Shown here in pieces: positions 21,760 through 31,245 of a DNA stretch of 64,000 bases. The translations under genes were made by a program, and so were the position numbers. Numbering within the stretch: position 1 is the stretch's first letter; each line of letters begins with the position of its first letter. This DNA is from Ascaphus truei (Eukaryota > Chordata > Amphibia > Anura > Ascaphidae): contig CM071570.1 of NCBI GenBank assembly GCA_036426205.1, positions 2,247,997-2,311,996 of the forward strand, given 5' to 3'. The notes under the pieces were generated by a model, which was given only the letters and a program-made list of their open reading frames with translations, was not told the DNA's origin and searched no databases.

Positions 21760-23132
21760 ACTACCCTGCTAAAAGTTTGCAATGAAATCCAGTGTGGAAT
21801 GGAACGGGGACAACTCACTGGTGCAGTATTCCTAGATTTTGCAAAGGCTTTTGACACAGTTGATCATGCTATCCTGCTTAACAAACTCCAGAGCTCTGGA
21901 ATAGGGAAGCATGCTTTAAACTGGTTTCAGTCCTACCTAGTATCAGGAAGATCCCAACATGTGTCCATCTCAGGCTCTAACTCCAACCCCCCTGTGGCGT
22001 CCCGCAAGGCTCTGTTCTGGGGCCCCTACTCTTCTCAGTGTTCATTAATGATCTTTCCACAGCTTGTCAGGAAGCCTCAATACACATGTATGCAGATGAC
22101 ACAATCCTATATGCACACAGTCATAGCCTCTCCGACCTTCAACACATACTTCAGTCTGACTTTTTGAGACTCGAAAACTGGATTTCCCAAAACAAAACAA
22201 ACTGTTTTTAAACACTGACAAGACTGTAACAATGGTATTTGGGACCAAGACTAAATTTGTAAAGCTTCCAGTGACTGAGCTCCTGATTAGAACCAACGCT
22301 AACACCACCCCAACACCTGTCACTAGTTTTAAATACCTGGGCTTATGGTTTGACTCCCACTTAACATTCGGGATGCACATTGATACCCTGACAACCAAGA
22401 CCTATGCCAAACTAGGGGTACTTTACAGGAACAAATCCTCCCTAAGTCTCCTGGTCAGAAAGCGTATCGCACAGCAGATGCTAATGCCAATTATTGACTA
22501 TGGAGACCTAGTATATGGCTCGGCTCCTCAAACCCACCTTAGCAAACTTGACACCCTCTACAATTAAATTTGTCGTTTTGTTCTCCAATGCAACTACAAC
22601 ACACATCACTGCGAAATGCTCAAAGAACTAGATTGGTCAACACTAGAGTCTAGGCGCAAAGTTCACCTTTCCTGTCTTGCCTTTAAATTCTTCATGGGCA
22701 AGCTACCCAGCTACCTGAACAAGCTCCTCACCCCTACCACATGCAGCACCTATCACCTGAGATCAGACTCCAAAAGACAGTCCCAAGGCTCAACAAAGTA
22801 TCCGGACGTTCCTCCTTCTCCTTCCGTGCACCCCAAAACTGGAACAACCTACCAGAGACTCTCACATCCACCACCAGTTTAAGTTCTTTCAAATCTAAGG
22901 CTGTCTCACATTTTAACCTGGTCTGTAACTGTTTCATACGCTCATAATATATATTTTCTTTAACTGTGCACGCAATGTCTTGTATATAATGTATACCCTG
23001 TTCATTTATGTAACTGTACTTGTAACCATGTATTATTTGTTTTACTCTGCGCCCAGGACATACTTGAAAACAAGAAGTTACTCTCAATGTATTACTTCCT
23101 GGTAAAATATTTTATAAATAAATAAATAAATA
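21760..23132 (+). pseudogene. LINE reverse transcriptase, C-terminal half (CR1/L2/Rex1-like)
   Basis: Plus-strand frames, interrupted by two or more shifts, give RT motif A (AVFLDFAKAFDTVDHAILL) at about 21825-21880, a degraded motif B ([16 protein letters not shown]), a YADD-type motif C visible in another frame at about 22093, and the thumb and C-terminal region (SFKYLGLWFDSHLT, RKRIAQQMLMPIIDYGDLVY, LKELDWSTLESRRKVHLSC). The 3' UTR ends CTCAATGTATTACTTCCTGG followed by (AAAT)n. It lacks the endonuclease and N-terminal RT. The frame breaks make it non-functional. Related fragments lie at 14213 and 49019. Confidence 0.85.
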
Positions 23133-25109
23133 ATACACAACCCACAACAATCTGTTGTAGCAAAATGTGTCCAAAAATGTAAAATTAAATTTAAAAACAA
23201 AAATGTAAATGGGTGTTTGAGTGTTACCGTATCTCGCCACTGGTCTCTCATTCCTCAGGCTGCTTGCACTGTGTGTGGTTTGCGCACCTAAGAAGAAACT
23301 GGGATCGTTCCTTGTCCTTGGCGCTTCGCGGATGAAGCTCAAGAAGAATGAGGATGGGGGGAAGGCGACTTGCTTCTCCCTTTTGTATTTGGAGCCTTGT
23401 GAAATCCATTTTTCTTGGAGGTTGTAGGGTAGCTTTTCCAAGATGGGTCTCACTCCACGCGCAGAGTCCAAGACGTTGAGACCTGTTAAGGAATGGTCTT
23501 TCCTTGCAAACTCCAGCTCTTGCAGCAGGTCCCAGAGCTCTCGTAACTTCGAGTAGTCTTTAGCTGTGATCTTGGGAAAGCTGTCGACTCTTTTGAAGAG
23601 CGAATCCTCGACTGCTTCGGGGCTACCGTAGCACTCTTCTAGCCTTTCCCACACTAGGTCAAGACCTACTTGGGGGTGGTTCGCGTTTGCCGCCCGAAGT
23701 CTCTTCGCGTGCTCCCTGGATTCGTTTCCCAGCCACTTGCATAGCAGGTTGAGCTCTTCCCTTGCTGAGAAGCCCAAGCTGTTGATAGCGTCCTTGAACG
23801 TGAACTTCCACGTCCAGTAGTTCTCAGGGCGGTCGTCAAAGCTGATGAGTCCTGTTTGCAACAGGTCACGCCGGATCATGTACTTGGCTATGTCTGTCAG
23901 GCCTGAGGCATCGGCGTGTTGGTCACGTTCTGAGGTAGTTGCTGGGAGGGTCCGTGCGGTCGCCTCTTCCTTGGCGTGGACGCGTGATGGCTGCTGGTCA
24001 GTGTGAGGGGCTGTGTTCTCCCGTGTGGGTGTACCTGGATTGCGAGCCTGTTGTGGTGCATCCGTGTGCGCGCTAGCGTGTGGATCACTGTGGCTATCCC
24101 AGGCAGCATGTCCCACTGAAGGAACAGCATCTTCTCCTCGTGGAGCTAGCAAGTCTTCGGTGTCTGTGGAGTCACTCCCTCCGTGTTGAGATGGTGCGCT
24201 GGTGTTTATACTGAAGAGGCTCCTTACGTAGTCTTCAGTGCGTTGGGCTGGATCCTCTGAGGCTATCCATCTGTATGGTTGCTCCCCGCCGTCCTGTTGC
24301 GCGGTTGCTTCTAGGACTTCAGCTTGGGCTATAGCGGCGGCGGCTTCCTTCTCTTGATTAAGTGCCTCTAGTTCCGCATCGAATTCAGCTATCCTACGCA
24401 TGGTGGCTGCGGCATTAGCGGCGGCTGCGGCAGTAGCGGCGGCGGCATTAGCGGTGGCTGTCTGCTCCTCCTCTTCTATGTGCGCTCTTCCTGCTCTTAC
24501 GGCTGCCTCTCTCCGACTATATTTGGCCCTGGCACGTGCGGCCTGTGCGGCGGCTCGCGCCTTGGTAGCGTTTGTGCTTGCGCTGGACGCGTTAGATTGC
24601 GCTGATCTTGCTGACCTTGATGAGTGTCTGGATGTGCTTGAGCGCTGTGATGCGGTTTCCAGCAAAAGGTCTTTCCTCTTACTCTCGGCTTCCGTGATAG
24701 AGGTTCGCACGCGGCTGTCATGTGTCAAGTCAATGTTATGCTGTAAGTCCCTTTCTTGCAGGCTTTCGCCGGTGTTAGTCCTGGCCAAGTAAGTGACGTA
24801 TGCCTCGGACAGCTCTTGGTAGCGTGCGTGATCTATCTTTAATTGAGTTATTGCCTGCTCGAGCTGTTGTACATAATTGCCAGCGCCGGCGACATTGCGT
24901 ATCCCAAGTGTGTTTGTTTCCCAGGCCAACTCTAATTTAGCGCGGTGTGCTTCAATGTCAGTCTCATATTTTTCGCGGGCCTTTTGTGTCAGTGTGACTG
25001 TCTGTTTAGGCCTTGTGTCTGTCTGCGCCTGTTGCAATTGTGCAGCGGTCTCTGTGTCTGAGTGATCACTCTCCTGCGTGATATCTGGGGAGGCTCTGAG
25101 TTCTGCCAT
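23112..25109 (-). CDS. BEL/Pao-type Gag, 3'-truncated
   Basis: This is an ATG-started 665-codon frame. Residues 1-280 are charged and alanine-rich, with a likely coiled coil around 180-270. Residues 405-605 form the DUF1759-type Gag core of BEL/Pao retrotransposons, with YWTWKFTFKDAI at 431-442, REELNLLCKWLGNESREHAK at 450-469 and PPSSFFLSFIREAPRTRNDP at 584-603. The true Gag ends near residue 627. The hydrophobic last 35-38 residues read through unrelated sequence into the 3' tail of the neighbouring LINE. Protease, RT and integrase are missing. The long open frame suggests a young copy. A host gene derived from it is possible but nothing here supports that. Confidence 0.85.
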   Translation of the reverse strand: MAELRASPDITQESDHSDTETAAQLQQAQTDTRPKQTVTLTQKAREKYETDIEAHRAKLELAWETNTLGIRNVAGAGNYVQQLEQAITQLKIDHARYQELSEAYVTYLARTNTGESLQERDLQHNIDLTHDSRVRTSITEAESKRKDLLLETASQRSSTSRHSSRSARSAQSNASSASTNATKARAAAQAARARAKYSRREAAVRAGRAHIEEEEQTATANAAAATAAAAANAAATMRRIAEFDAELEALNQEKEAAAAIAQAEVLEATAQQDGGEQPYRWIASEDPAQRTEDYVRSLFSINTSAPSQHGGSDSTDTEDLLAPRGEDAVPSVGHAAWDSHSDPHASAHTDAPQQARNPGTPTRENTAPHTDQQPSRVHAKEEATARTLPATTSERDQHADASGLTDIAKYMIRRDLLQTGLISFDDRPENYWTWKFTFKDAINSLGFSAREELNLLCKWLGNESREHAKRLRAANANHPQVGLDLVWERLEECYGSPEAVEDSLFKRVDSFPKITAKDYSKLRELWDLLQELEFARKDHSLTGLNVLDSARGVRPILEKLPYNLQEKWISQGSKYKREKQVAFPPSSFFLSFIREAPRTRNDPSFFLGAQTTHSASSLRNERPVARYGNTQTPIYIFVFKFNFTFLDTFCYNRLLWVVYYLFIYL

Positions 25110-25953
25110 GCTGTAGGTGTGTGTAGGCCTTTAGCCAGTGCATGTGGCGTGCGGTCTTTTACCTGTGTCAGCGATGGGCGTCTGTCTCAGATGATGCCGA
25201 GCGGTGTCCTGCAGCGTTCAGCGTAGGGGTAGCTGTACTCACAGGTGTCCGGTGGCTCTGACCCGTGTCCTGGCGGGTGTCCGGTGGCGTGGCCCTTGGT
25301 GGCACTAGCCGTGGGGACGTGCGCAGGGGTAGGTGAGATGGTAATCTCTCGCTATTGAGCTGTGCAGAGGGTGAACTCAGACAGAGAAAGGCAATCAGGT
25401 TTCTGTGTATGGTGCACTGTTTGACTGCAGTGCTGGTGCCTTGACTGAGGTTGCAGGCTTGTGTGCAGTGTAAATCTGCTTGCTGTTTGTAAGGCTTTTT
25501 GCTGCAGAAAGACTGTGCTCTTATTAGCAATGTGAAGCTGCTCGCTTGTCTTTGCATAAAGTAGTAGTTGTTTGCTGTATAGAGGCTTGTGGCTCTGTGT
25601 AGCAATGTGGAGCAGTATGCTTGTACAGTGCTGGTGAGAGACTGCTGTTTGTCAGTCTGCAGAGACTGCCCTGTGTTGAATTCAAGGTGTATAGAATCCG
25701 TTTTACTGTGCTGTGCTGTTTAAACTGCTGCTTGTTTTTGCAGAAAGCTGTAGCTGTTTGCTGTATAGCTGTGTAGAGCTGCACTTTTGTAGCATGAAGG
25801 CTGTGAGTGATAGCTTCTGCGTAGACCTCTAGTACACGGTCTCTGTCTTACTATCCTGAAGCTAGGGTCACGTATTGAGGTCTGAATAGCTTCAGTTAGC
25901 TTTAACTCATGTCTTCCCTCTTCCAAAGCATCACAAGTCCTCAATGTCTTTCT
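25110..25953 (-). mobile_element. BEL/Pao 5' leader and LTR remnant
   Basis: This lies upstream of the Gag start on the minus strand. It holds two imperfect copies of a block around TATACAGCAAACA (about 25565-25580 and 25755-25770). Its outer end (25864-25942, containing CTTCCCTCTTCCAAAGCA) is shared with 49975-50052, so that part is probably LTR. The PLE composite is inserted at its outer edge and similar-looking sequence resumes at 34967. LTR limits are not resolved. Confidence 0.5.
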
Positions 25954-25962
25954 TAACTTTAT
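25954..25962. repeat. Target-site duplication of the PLE composite, left copy
   Basis: TAACTTTAT here is repeated directly at 34958-34966. The two copies bracket the whole head-to-head PLE pair. Confidence 0.7.
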
Positions 25963-26186
25963 GTATTTTCTCAACCCAGGGGGAGCATGTAGGGAAAGAA
26001 CAACAAAGAAAAAAACACACTAAGTGCAAACAATTTTGTTCAAGGGTGATATATGATGCTTGGCCCCTGTGTGCTCCCTACTCACAGAAAGTTAGTAGGA
26101 TAAGTGCAGTGGCGGGATATGTGAAGTCAGGTGGATATCACTGGACATATGCAGGAAGCAGCTAGAACTGGGATGTCAGTTGCAAA
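25961..26186 (-). repeat. PLE1 terminal repeat block R2, 3' copy
   Basis: The block starts ATGTATTTTCTCAACCCAGG. It is repeated in the same orientation at 31017-31245 and inverted at 34524-34747. In the element's sense it follows the 3' untranslated region, as expected for a PLE pseudo-LTR. Confidence 0.85.
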
Positions 26187-27387
26187 CGTACATGGAAAGA
26201 TAAAAACAGACCTCCATGGTGCAGATCAATGGTATAGGGATAAACTTTATATAGTATTAAAATGTGCACTCACAATGTTAAAAATCAATATATGCGTTAT
26301 TCACTGTATAAGTGATAAGGAGTGTAAGGGTGGTTGCCGCAGCTCACCGCACCGCCGCTGTCTCGGATGGGCTTCTCCACAGTCTCCCCGTGGCTTCCTC
26401 TGCACTGTATCAGCGTGGGAATCTCCTCCAGCGATGTCTCTGACGCGATACGTCACTTCCGGTGGGTGCGATCAGCTCCGTCGCGTCACTTCCGGTTCGG
26501 CAGCAGATTGACAGCTTGCAGCACCAATCCTCTCACTTCCTGGGCGGGTCCACTCTACGCGTTTCGCCAATAGAATGGCTGGCTTCGTCAGGAGTATGGA
26601 ACCCCCCTTTAGTGACAGCTTATATACCCTATTCAATCACTGGTTTTATTAACCTCTGCAGTGCTAGTTTGAGGTCTGTGGACATGGTTGGATGTATTCA
26701 CATTGTCATCATAAAAAACAAGATAGAATGGGGGGATTAACTGGTATAGTGAGCCCAGTAGAAAAATTAAGTACTGTATGATTAAAATAAGCTTGATGAG
26801 GTGGGGAGAAGATAAGAGGTATACAAATTATGCAAATATTGATAAAATTGATTCATAATAAAAAGTTGATTTAAGAAATTTGCAAAAACAGTATATATAA
26901 TATTTAAAAATTCTATTATAAAACATCTATCATAAAGGATTAATTTAATTATAAAAATATATATTATTTGTATTTGTTCAGTGATAGGTTTAAGCCCATC
27001 TGCATAGTGATAAGGATGTGAATACCCCAATGATAGGAATTACAGCATATTACAGAATCGGCGCAGTTATACAACATCTGTTAAAGGGATGATGCAGTTA
27101 CAGCATAGAGATTATTCCAATTAGTTAGGTGACAATGGTACTCAGTATATATACTTTATATCTTGGTTCCATAAAAACTTAATGATTATTTTCGAACAGA
27201 CATATGTACAATTAAATCTCTTATAACATACACTGAGACTACAGACTTAACTTAAGCTAAAAAACATATGAAGCTAAAAGACATAAACGACGCATATGGT
27301 ACCGGAGTTTTCCTTTTTCACCTGAGGAGGGAGGAATGGAAGGGAAAGAAAGGCACATTAGAATAAGGAGGAAGTCCGTGCAGTAGT
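26187..27387 (-). mobile_element. PLE1 3' untranslated region
   Basis: This is the non-coding stretch between the ORF2 stop and the terminal block. It includes a purine-rich GAGGGAGGAATGGAAGGGAA tract just after the stop, a long AT-rich section and a GC-rich part holding the hammerhead motif. The inverted copy has the same order at 33341-34523. Confidence 0.8.
26550..26599 (-). ncRNA. Hammerhead ribozyme, type I, minimal stem III
   Basis: Read on the minus strand, CCATACTC (stem I) is followed by CTGACGA, an AGCC..GGC stem II with a loop of about 12 nt, GAAA, then CGCGTA and GAGTGG. The two stem I strands pair with one bulge. The conserved CUGANGA and GAAA boxes are exact. Stem III would be only about two base pairs (AC with GU), and cleavage would follow GUA at 26556. 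Hammerheads with very short stem III are known in PLEs and in newt satellite DNA and may act as dimers. Confidence 0.8.
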
Positions 27388-29799
27388 TTATTTCAAAAAG
27401 GGAGCCATATCTATTTCCATATTAAGGCCTCTGGGATGGAGGGATCTTAGTTTGTGGATCCAGAAGGATTCTCTTTTGATGAGTTCAAGATTCCTATCTC
27501 CTCCTCGCCAGTGTTGTTTGACCATTTCTATGGGCATGTATGTTAATCCTTTAGGGTCTCCCTGATGTTTTTCTAGGAAATGGTTCGGAACACTATGAGT
27601 GGCTAGTTGCCTTTTGATACTACTAAGGTGTTCTAGTATCCTAGTTCTTATAGGTCTTTCTGTTTTGCCAACGTACTGCAGCTTGCATGGGCACTCCAGG
27701 ACATAGATTACATGATCACTCCTACATGTTAGACATGATTGTATTTGAAAAACTTCCTTTGTCACATTTGAACAGAACTCCGTTTTTCTGTCTGTTTTGA
27801 ATTCACATGCCCTACATTTGTTGCAGCCGAAAAAACCTTTCCCTGTTTGAAGCCAACTTTCAGAATTGGTGTCACTCTTTCTTAATGCACTGGGTGCCAA
27901 TCTGTTCTTAAGATTATTTGCTCTTCTAAAGATGATATTAGGCTTCTCAGGAATGGCAGTACCCAAAATAGGGTCATTTCTGAGGATGTCCCAGTGTTTG
28001 TGAATGATGTTCCTTATGACCTTGGCTTCTCCACTATAATTAGTGATGAAGGCAAAGTCAAATTCCCTATTTCTCTCTTTCTTTTTAGCCTTGCTTTTTA
28101 GCAAATCATCACGATTAATGCCCTCCACTTTCCTTATTGCACTATTCAGCTTGTCTTCCTTATATTCTTTCTCTACAAATCTTTTTTTGAGATATTCCGC
28201 CTGTTCAAGGTATACATTATTATCACTACAGTTCCTTTTCAGCCTGGTAAACTGTCCAGGTGGTACACCATCCATCCACCTGGATAGATGACAACTAGAT
28301 CTTAATATATAGTTGTTCTTGTCAGTCTCTTTGAAATAAGTTTTTGTTTTTATTTTATTTTCTTCAACAAAGATTACAAGGTCTAAAAAGTTGATACTTG
28401 ATTTGCTAGAACTGCTAGTGAATTTTAAGTTGCTCTCGTTTATGTCTAGAGATGCTAAAAACTCATCTAAAGATTCCTGTCCCCCCCTCCATATTAAAAG
28501 CACGTCATCAATGAAACGGCGCCAGAGGACAAGGTTCTCCCCCAGAACGCCACCTGGCCAGATAGTCTCCTCCTCCCAAACGGCCATAAATAGGTTAGCA
28601 TAACTGGGGGCGAACCTTGTCCCCATCGCCGTTCCACACTTTTGTAAGTAGTAATCCTCTCCGTACCAAAAGAAATTATGATTTAAAATAAATCTAATGC
28701 TGTCTATAATAAAAACAATCTGTGTCTCAGTGAGGTCCTTGTCCCTAGATAGTACCTGTTTTATCGCTCTACACCCTTTCTCGTGTTCTATAATTGTGTA
28801 GAGCGATGTAACATCACAAGTGGACATGATAAAATGTTCTTCCCACTTTACTTTGTTTAGGGTGTTAATCACATCTGTGGTGTCCCTCAGGTATGCCCTC
28901 TGCTGCACTACATACTTCTGAAGGAATGTGTCTATGTACAGTGACAGGTTGGCCGTTAGTGAGCCAATCCCCGAGACTATGGGTCTGCCAGGGGGATTGA
29001 CTACACTTTTATGTACCTTGGGTAGATGGTAGAAAACCGGTAATTTAGATCTGTCACTGTACATAAACTGATATTCATTGTCATTTAATATGTTCTGTTC
29101 CCTCCCCTCGTCCAGATGGTGTTTCAGCTCCTCCGTGAATTTCCTCATTGGGTTGGTCTTTAATTTGGTGTATGTATTTACATCTCCTAGAAGTCTGAGG
29201 GATTCTCTGTCATATGCCTCTCTGTCTAATAGTACTATTCCCCCTCCTTTATCTGCAGGTTTTATGACCAAGTTTTCATTGTCAGTTAGGTCTTTCAATG
29301 CTATTTTTTCCTCTTTGGTGAGATTATTTCGCATTTTCCCTTGTTTTAGAGTTAAATCTTCAAAATCTTTATTAATCATTTTAAAAAAGACCTCCAAATG
29401 ATCACCTTTAGCATGGTGAGGGTAGAAGGTAGATCTTGGTTTTAGATTCGTGTGAATAATCCGTCTCTCTTCCAAAACCACTGGGGGAATAGTCTGTTCA
29501 GGCCTACTAACTGCCTCTCTACCAAGGAAATACCTTTTCACAGTCATTTTGCGGAGGAATTTGTTCGCATCTATGAAGAGGTCAAATGAACTGTGACCCC
29601 TCATAGGTGCAAAACTTAATCCCTTGGATAACACACTATGCTGAGCTTTATTAAGAGACACAGAACTTAAATTAAAAATATTTGTCTCCCTCACTTGTTC
29701 CTTTTGTATCCTCTTTCTTCTCCCTCTCTTTCCTCTGAATCTCGATTTCTTTTTGAGTCCTTCCTTGTTTTTGGACAGGGTTGTGTCCCCCTGTCCCAC
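27388..29799 (-). CDS. PLE1 ORF2: reverse transcriptase with GIY-YIG endonuclease
   Basis: This open frame has 803 codons. RT signatures are KPADKGGG (180-187), LPKVHK..PPGRPIVS (259-276), CDVTSLYT with the motif A aspartate at 329, GTAMGTRFAPSYANLF (389-404), RFIDDV with the catalytic pair at 431-432 and FLD at 471. A cysteine cluster (C659, C662, C665, C689, C692) precedes the GIY-YIG nuclease: VIYV (697-700), YVG (709-711), RTRILEH (718-724) and a late glutamate at 777. PLE RTs group near telomerase and use GIY-YIG to nick the target. No stop or frameshift is seen and all catalytic residues are present. The frame's first codon here is GTG. The first ATG is codon 66 (29604), so translation may start there or come from ORF1 by a -1 shift. 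Confidence 0.93.
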   Translation of the reverse strand: MGQGDTTLSKNKEGLKKKSRFRGKRGRRKRIQKEQVRETNIFNLSSVSLNKAQHSVLSKGLSFAPMRGHSSFDLFIDANKFLRKMTVKRYFLGREAVSRPEQTIPPVVLEERRIIHTNLKPRSTFYPHHAKGDHLEVFFKMINKDFEDLTLKQGKMRNNLTKEEKIALKDLTDNENLVIKPADKGGGIVLLDREAYDRESLRLLGDVNTYTKLKTNPMRKFTEELKHHLDEGREQNILNDNEYQFMYSDRSKLPVFYHLPKVHKSVVNPPGRPIVSGIGSLTANLSLYIDTFLQKYVVQQRAYLRDTTDVINTLNKVKWEEHFIMSTCDVTSLYTIIEHEKGCRAIKQVLSRDKDLTETQIVFIIDSIRFILNHNFFWYGEDYYLQKCGTAMGTRFAPSYANLFMAVWEEETIWPGGVLGENLVLWRRFIDDVLLIWRGGQESLDEFLASLDINESNLKFTSSSSKSSINFLDLVIFVEENKIKTKTYFKETDKNNYILRSSCHLSRWMDGVPPGQFTRLKRNCSDNNVYLEQAEYLKKRFVEKEYKEDKLNSAIRKVEGINRDDLLKSKAKKKERNREFDFAFITNYSGEAKVIRNIIHKHWDILRNDPILGTAIPEKPNIIFRRANNLKNRLAPSALRKSDTNSESWLQTGKGFFGCNKCRACEFKTDRKTEFCSNVTKEVFQIQSCLTCRSDHVIYVLECPCKLQYVGKTERPIRTRILEHLSSIKRQLATHSVPNHFLEKHQGDPKGLTYMPIEMVKQHWRGGDRNLELIKRESFWIHKLRSLHPRGLNMEIDMAPFLK

Positions 29800-30761
29800 A
29801 AAGTGGAAGGTCCCTCCCCTAAAAAATCTTTCTCCCCGTGGTGATTTTTGGGGCTTAAATCCCTCTCTTTATCCCTTCTATCGAAAGAGTTAACTCTTTT
29901 CTCTGTGTCCACTGGGGATTTATTAGCTTTGGATATCCTGTCTTTTTCTCTTTTATCCCTTTTTTCTTTATTTATAGGGGTATAGTTGGACCTTCCTCGT
30001 TCTTGAGATTCCTGCCTAGATCTAGACTGGTCTCTACCGGACTCTGAATTCTTTTTATCCCCATCTTTTTTAGTTATTTCTCCCATATGATGGGCTCTTT
30101 CTTTACTTTCATGATACTTTTTCTTAGAAAATTGTTTTTTATGTGAACCTTGATATTCACCCGCATCTCTACTCTTTCCACGTCCCCATGGTCTCTTATT
30201 GGTCCTATTTTTCTTCCATGTACGTTGCTCCCCTTTGTTATAATCCTCCTCATCACGTATAAATTTACGCATTTTTGATGTTTCTACTTCCTTTTCCAGG
30301 GTATTTAGTTTATTTTGGAGTGCTGTGTCTTTCTCAATAAACTCTGGTGTATTTACAAGTGGTGTAAGTATATCTTGGATGGCGTCTATTTCTTCTCCTA
30401 AGATTTTTAGGTGTGCCTTTTGTTGTTTAATAATGAGATCAATGAGTGTTTGAGAACATATATCTAACACCTCATTCCATGTTTGAAGAAAATCACTATC
30501 CTCTAAATCAAAGGAGGGAGTTATTGGAATTCTTAGGCCCCTAGGGATCCTATTACAGTTCCTATATTCTTCTAGGAACACGACATCCAACCATTTTCTT
30601 GTATCCTTTACTAGGAGTTTTTCTAATTTCACAAATTGTACTTCAACAAGATGTCCCACACTTTCATCCACTATAATTTCGTCTTCCAATTCTTTGTTAA
30701 AATTAACATTTCTTAGTAGTCTCTTAGAGAAGACATTCAAGCTACTCCTAGCATTCTCCAT
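29691..30761 (-). CDS. PLE1 ORF1: coiled-coil and basic protein
   Basis: The first ATG (30761) begins MENARSSLNVFSKRLL, giving 356 codons; the frame is open slightly further upstream without an ATG. The middle (about residues 100-170) is helical with heptad-like leucines and probably a coiled coil. The last 150 residues are extremely rich in K, R, D, E and S, suggesting RNA binding. It overlaps the ORF2 frame by at least 109 nt in a -1 relation. An upstream coiled-coil ORF1 has been described in several PLE groups. No enzymatic motif is visible. The inverted copy has lost this region. Confidence 0.82.
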   Translation of the reverse strand: MENARSSLNVFSKRLLRNVNFNKELEDEIIVDESVGHLVEVQFVKLEKLLVKDTRKWLDVVFLEEYRNCNRIPRGLRIPITPSFDLEDSDFLQTWNEVLDICSQTLIDLIIKQQKAHLKILGEEIDAIQDILTPLVNTPEFIEKDTALQNKLNTLEKEVETSKMRKFIRDEEDYNKGEQRTWKKNRTNKRPWGRGKSRDAGEYQGSHKKQFSKKKYHESKERAHHMGEITKKDGDKKNSESGRDQSRSRQESQERGRSNYTPINKEKRDKREKDRISKANKSPVDTEKRVNSFDRRDKERDLSPKNHHGEKDFLGEGPSTLWDRGTQPCPKTRKDSKRNRDSEEREGEERGYKRNK

Positions 30762-30807
30762 ATTTAAACTAGCAGTAAGCAGCCTTAACACCAAGAAAGA
30801 CAAGTGC

Positions 30808-31245
30808 AATGTGACAACGTGATTGGTGAAAAATCTGGCGCTAATTAAATACTAGTGATCACTTAAAATACAGTGACTATATAACACACATATAGTGATT
30901 CAGAATAATATAGTGCCTAAAAATAGTGCAATAGAGAAAAAAAGTATAATATAGGTTGTAACCCCCTGCTCAGACCCTCTGGAAGGGACTGTCTTCACTG
31001 GTCCCAGATGATCAATATGTATTTTCTCAACCCAGGGGGAGCATGTAGGGAAAGAACAACAAAGAAAAAAACACATCTAAGTGCAAACATTTTGTTCAAC
31101 GTGTGATATATGAGTCTTGGCCCCCTGTGATGCTCCCTACGTCACAGAAAGTTAGTAGGATAAGTGCAGTGCGGATATGTGAGCGTCAGGTGGATATCAC
31201 TGGACATATGCAGGAAGCAGCTAGAACTGGGATGTCAGTTGCAAA
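30808..31245 (-). repeat. PLE1 5' pseudo-LTR, truncated
   Basis: It holds two blocks. R1 (30808-31016) is next to ORF1 and is repeated inverted at 34748-34957. R2 (31017-31245) is also found at 25961-26186 and, inverted, at 34524-34747. R2 breaks off at GCAAA where the inverted copy begins. The hammerhead region that follows R2 in the other two copies is absent here. Confidence 0.82.

Noticed and set aside
25168..25974. Minus-strand frames of 84-145 codons upstream of the BEL Gag
   Set aside because: They lie in the non-coding leader/LTR and derive partly from its internal duplication.
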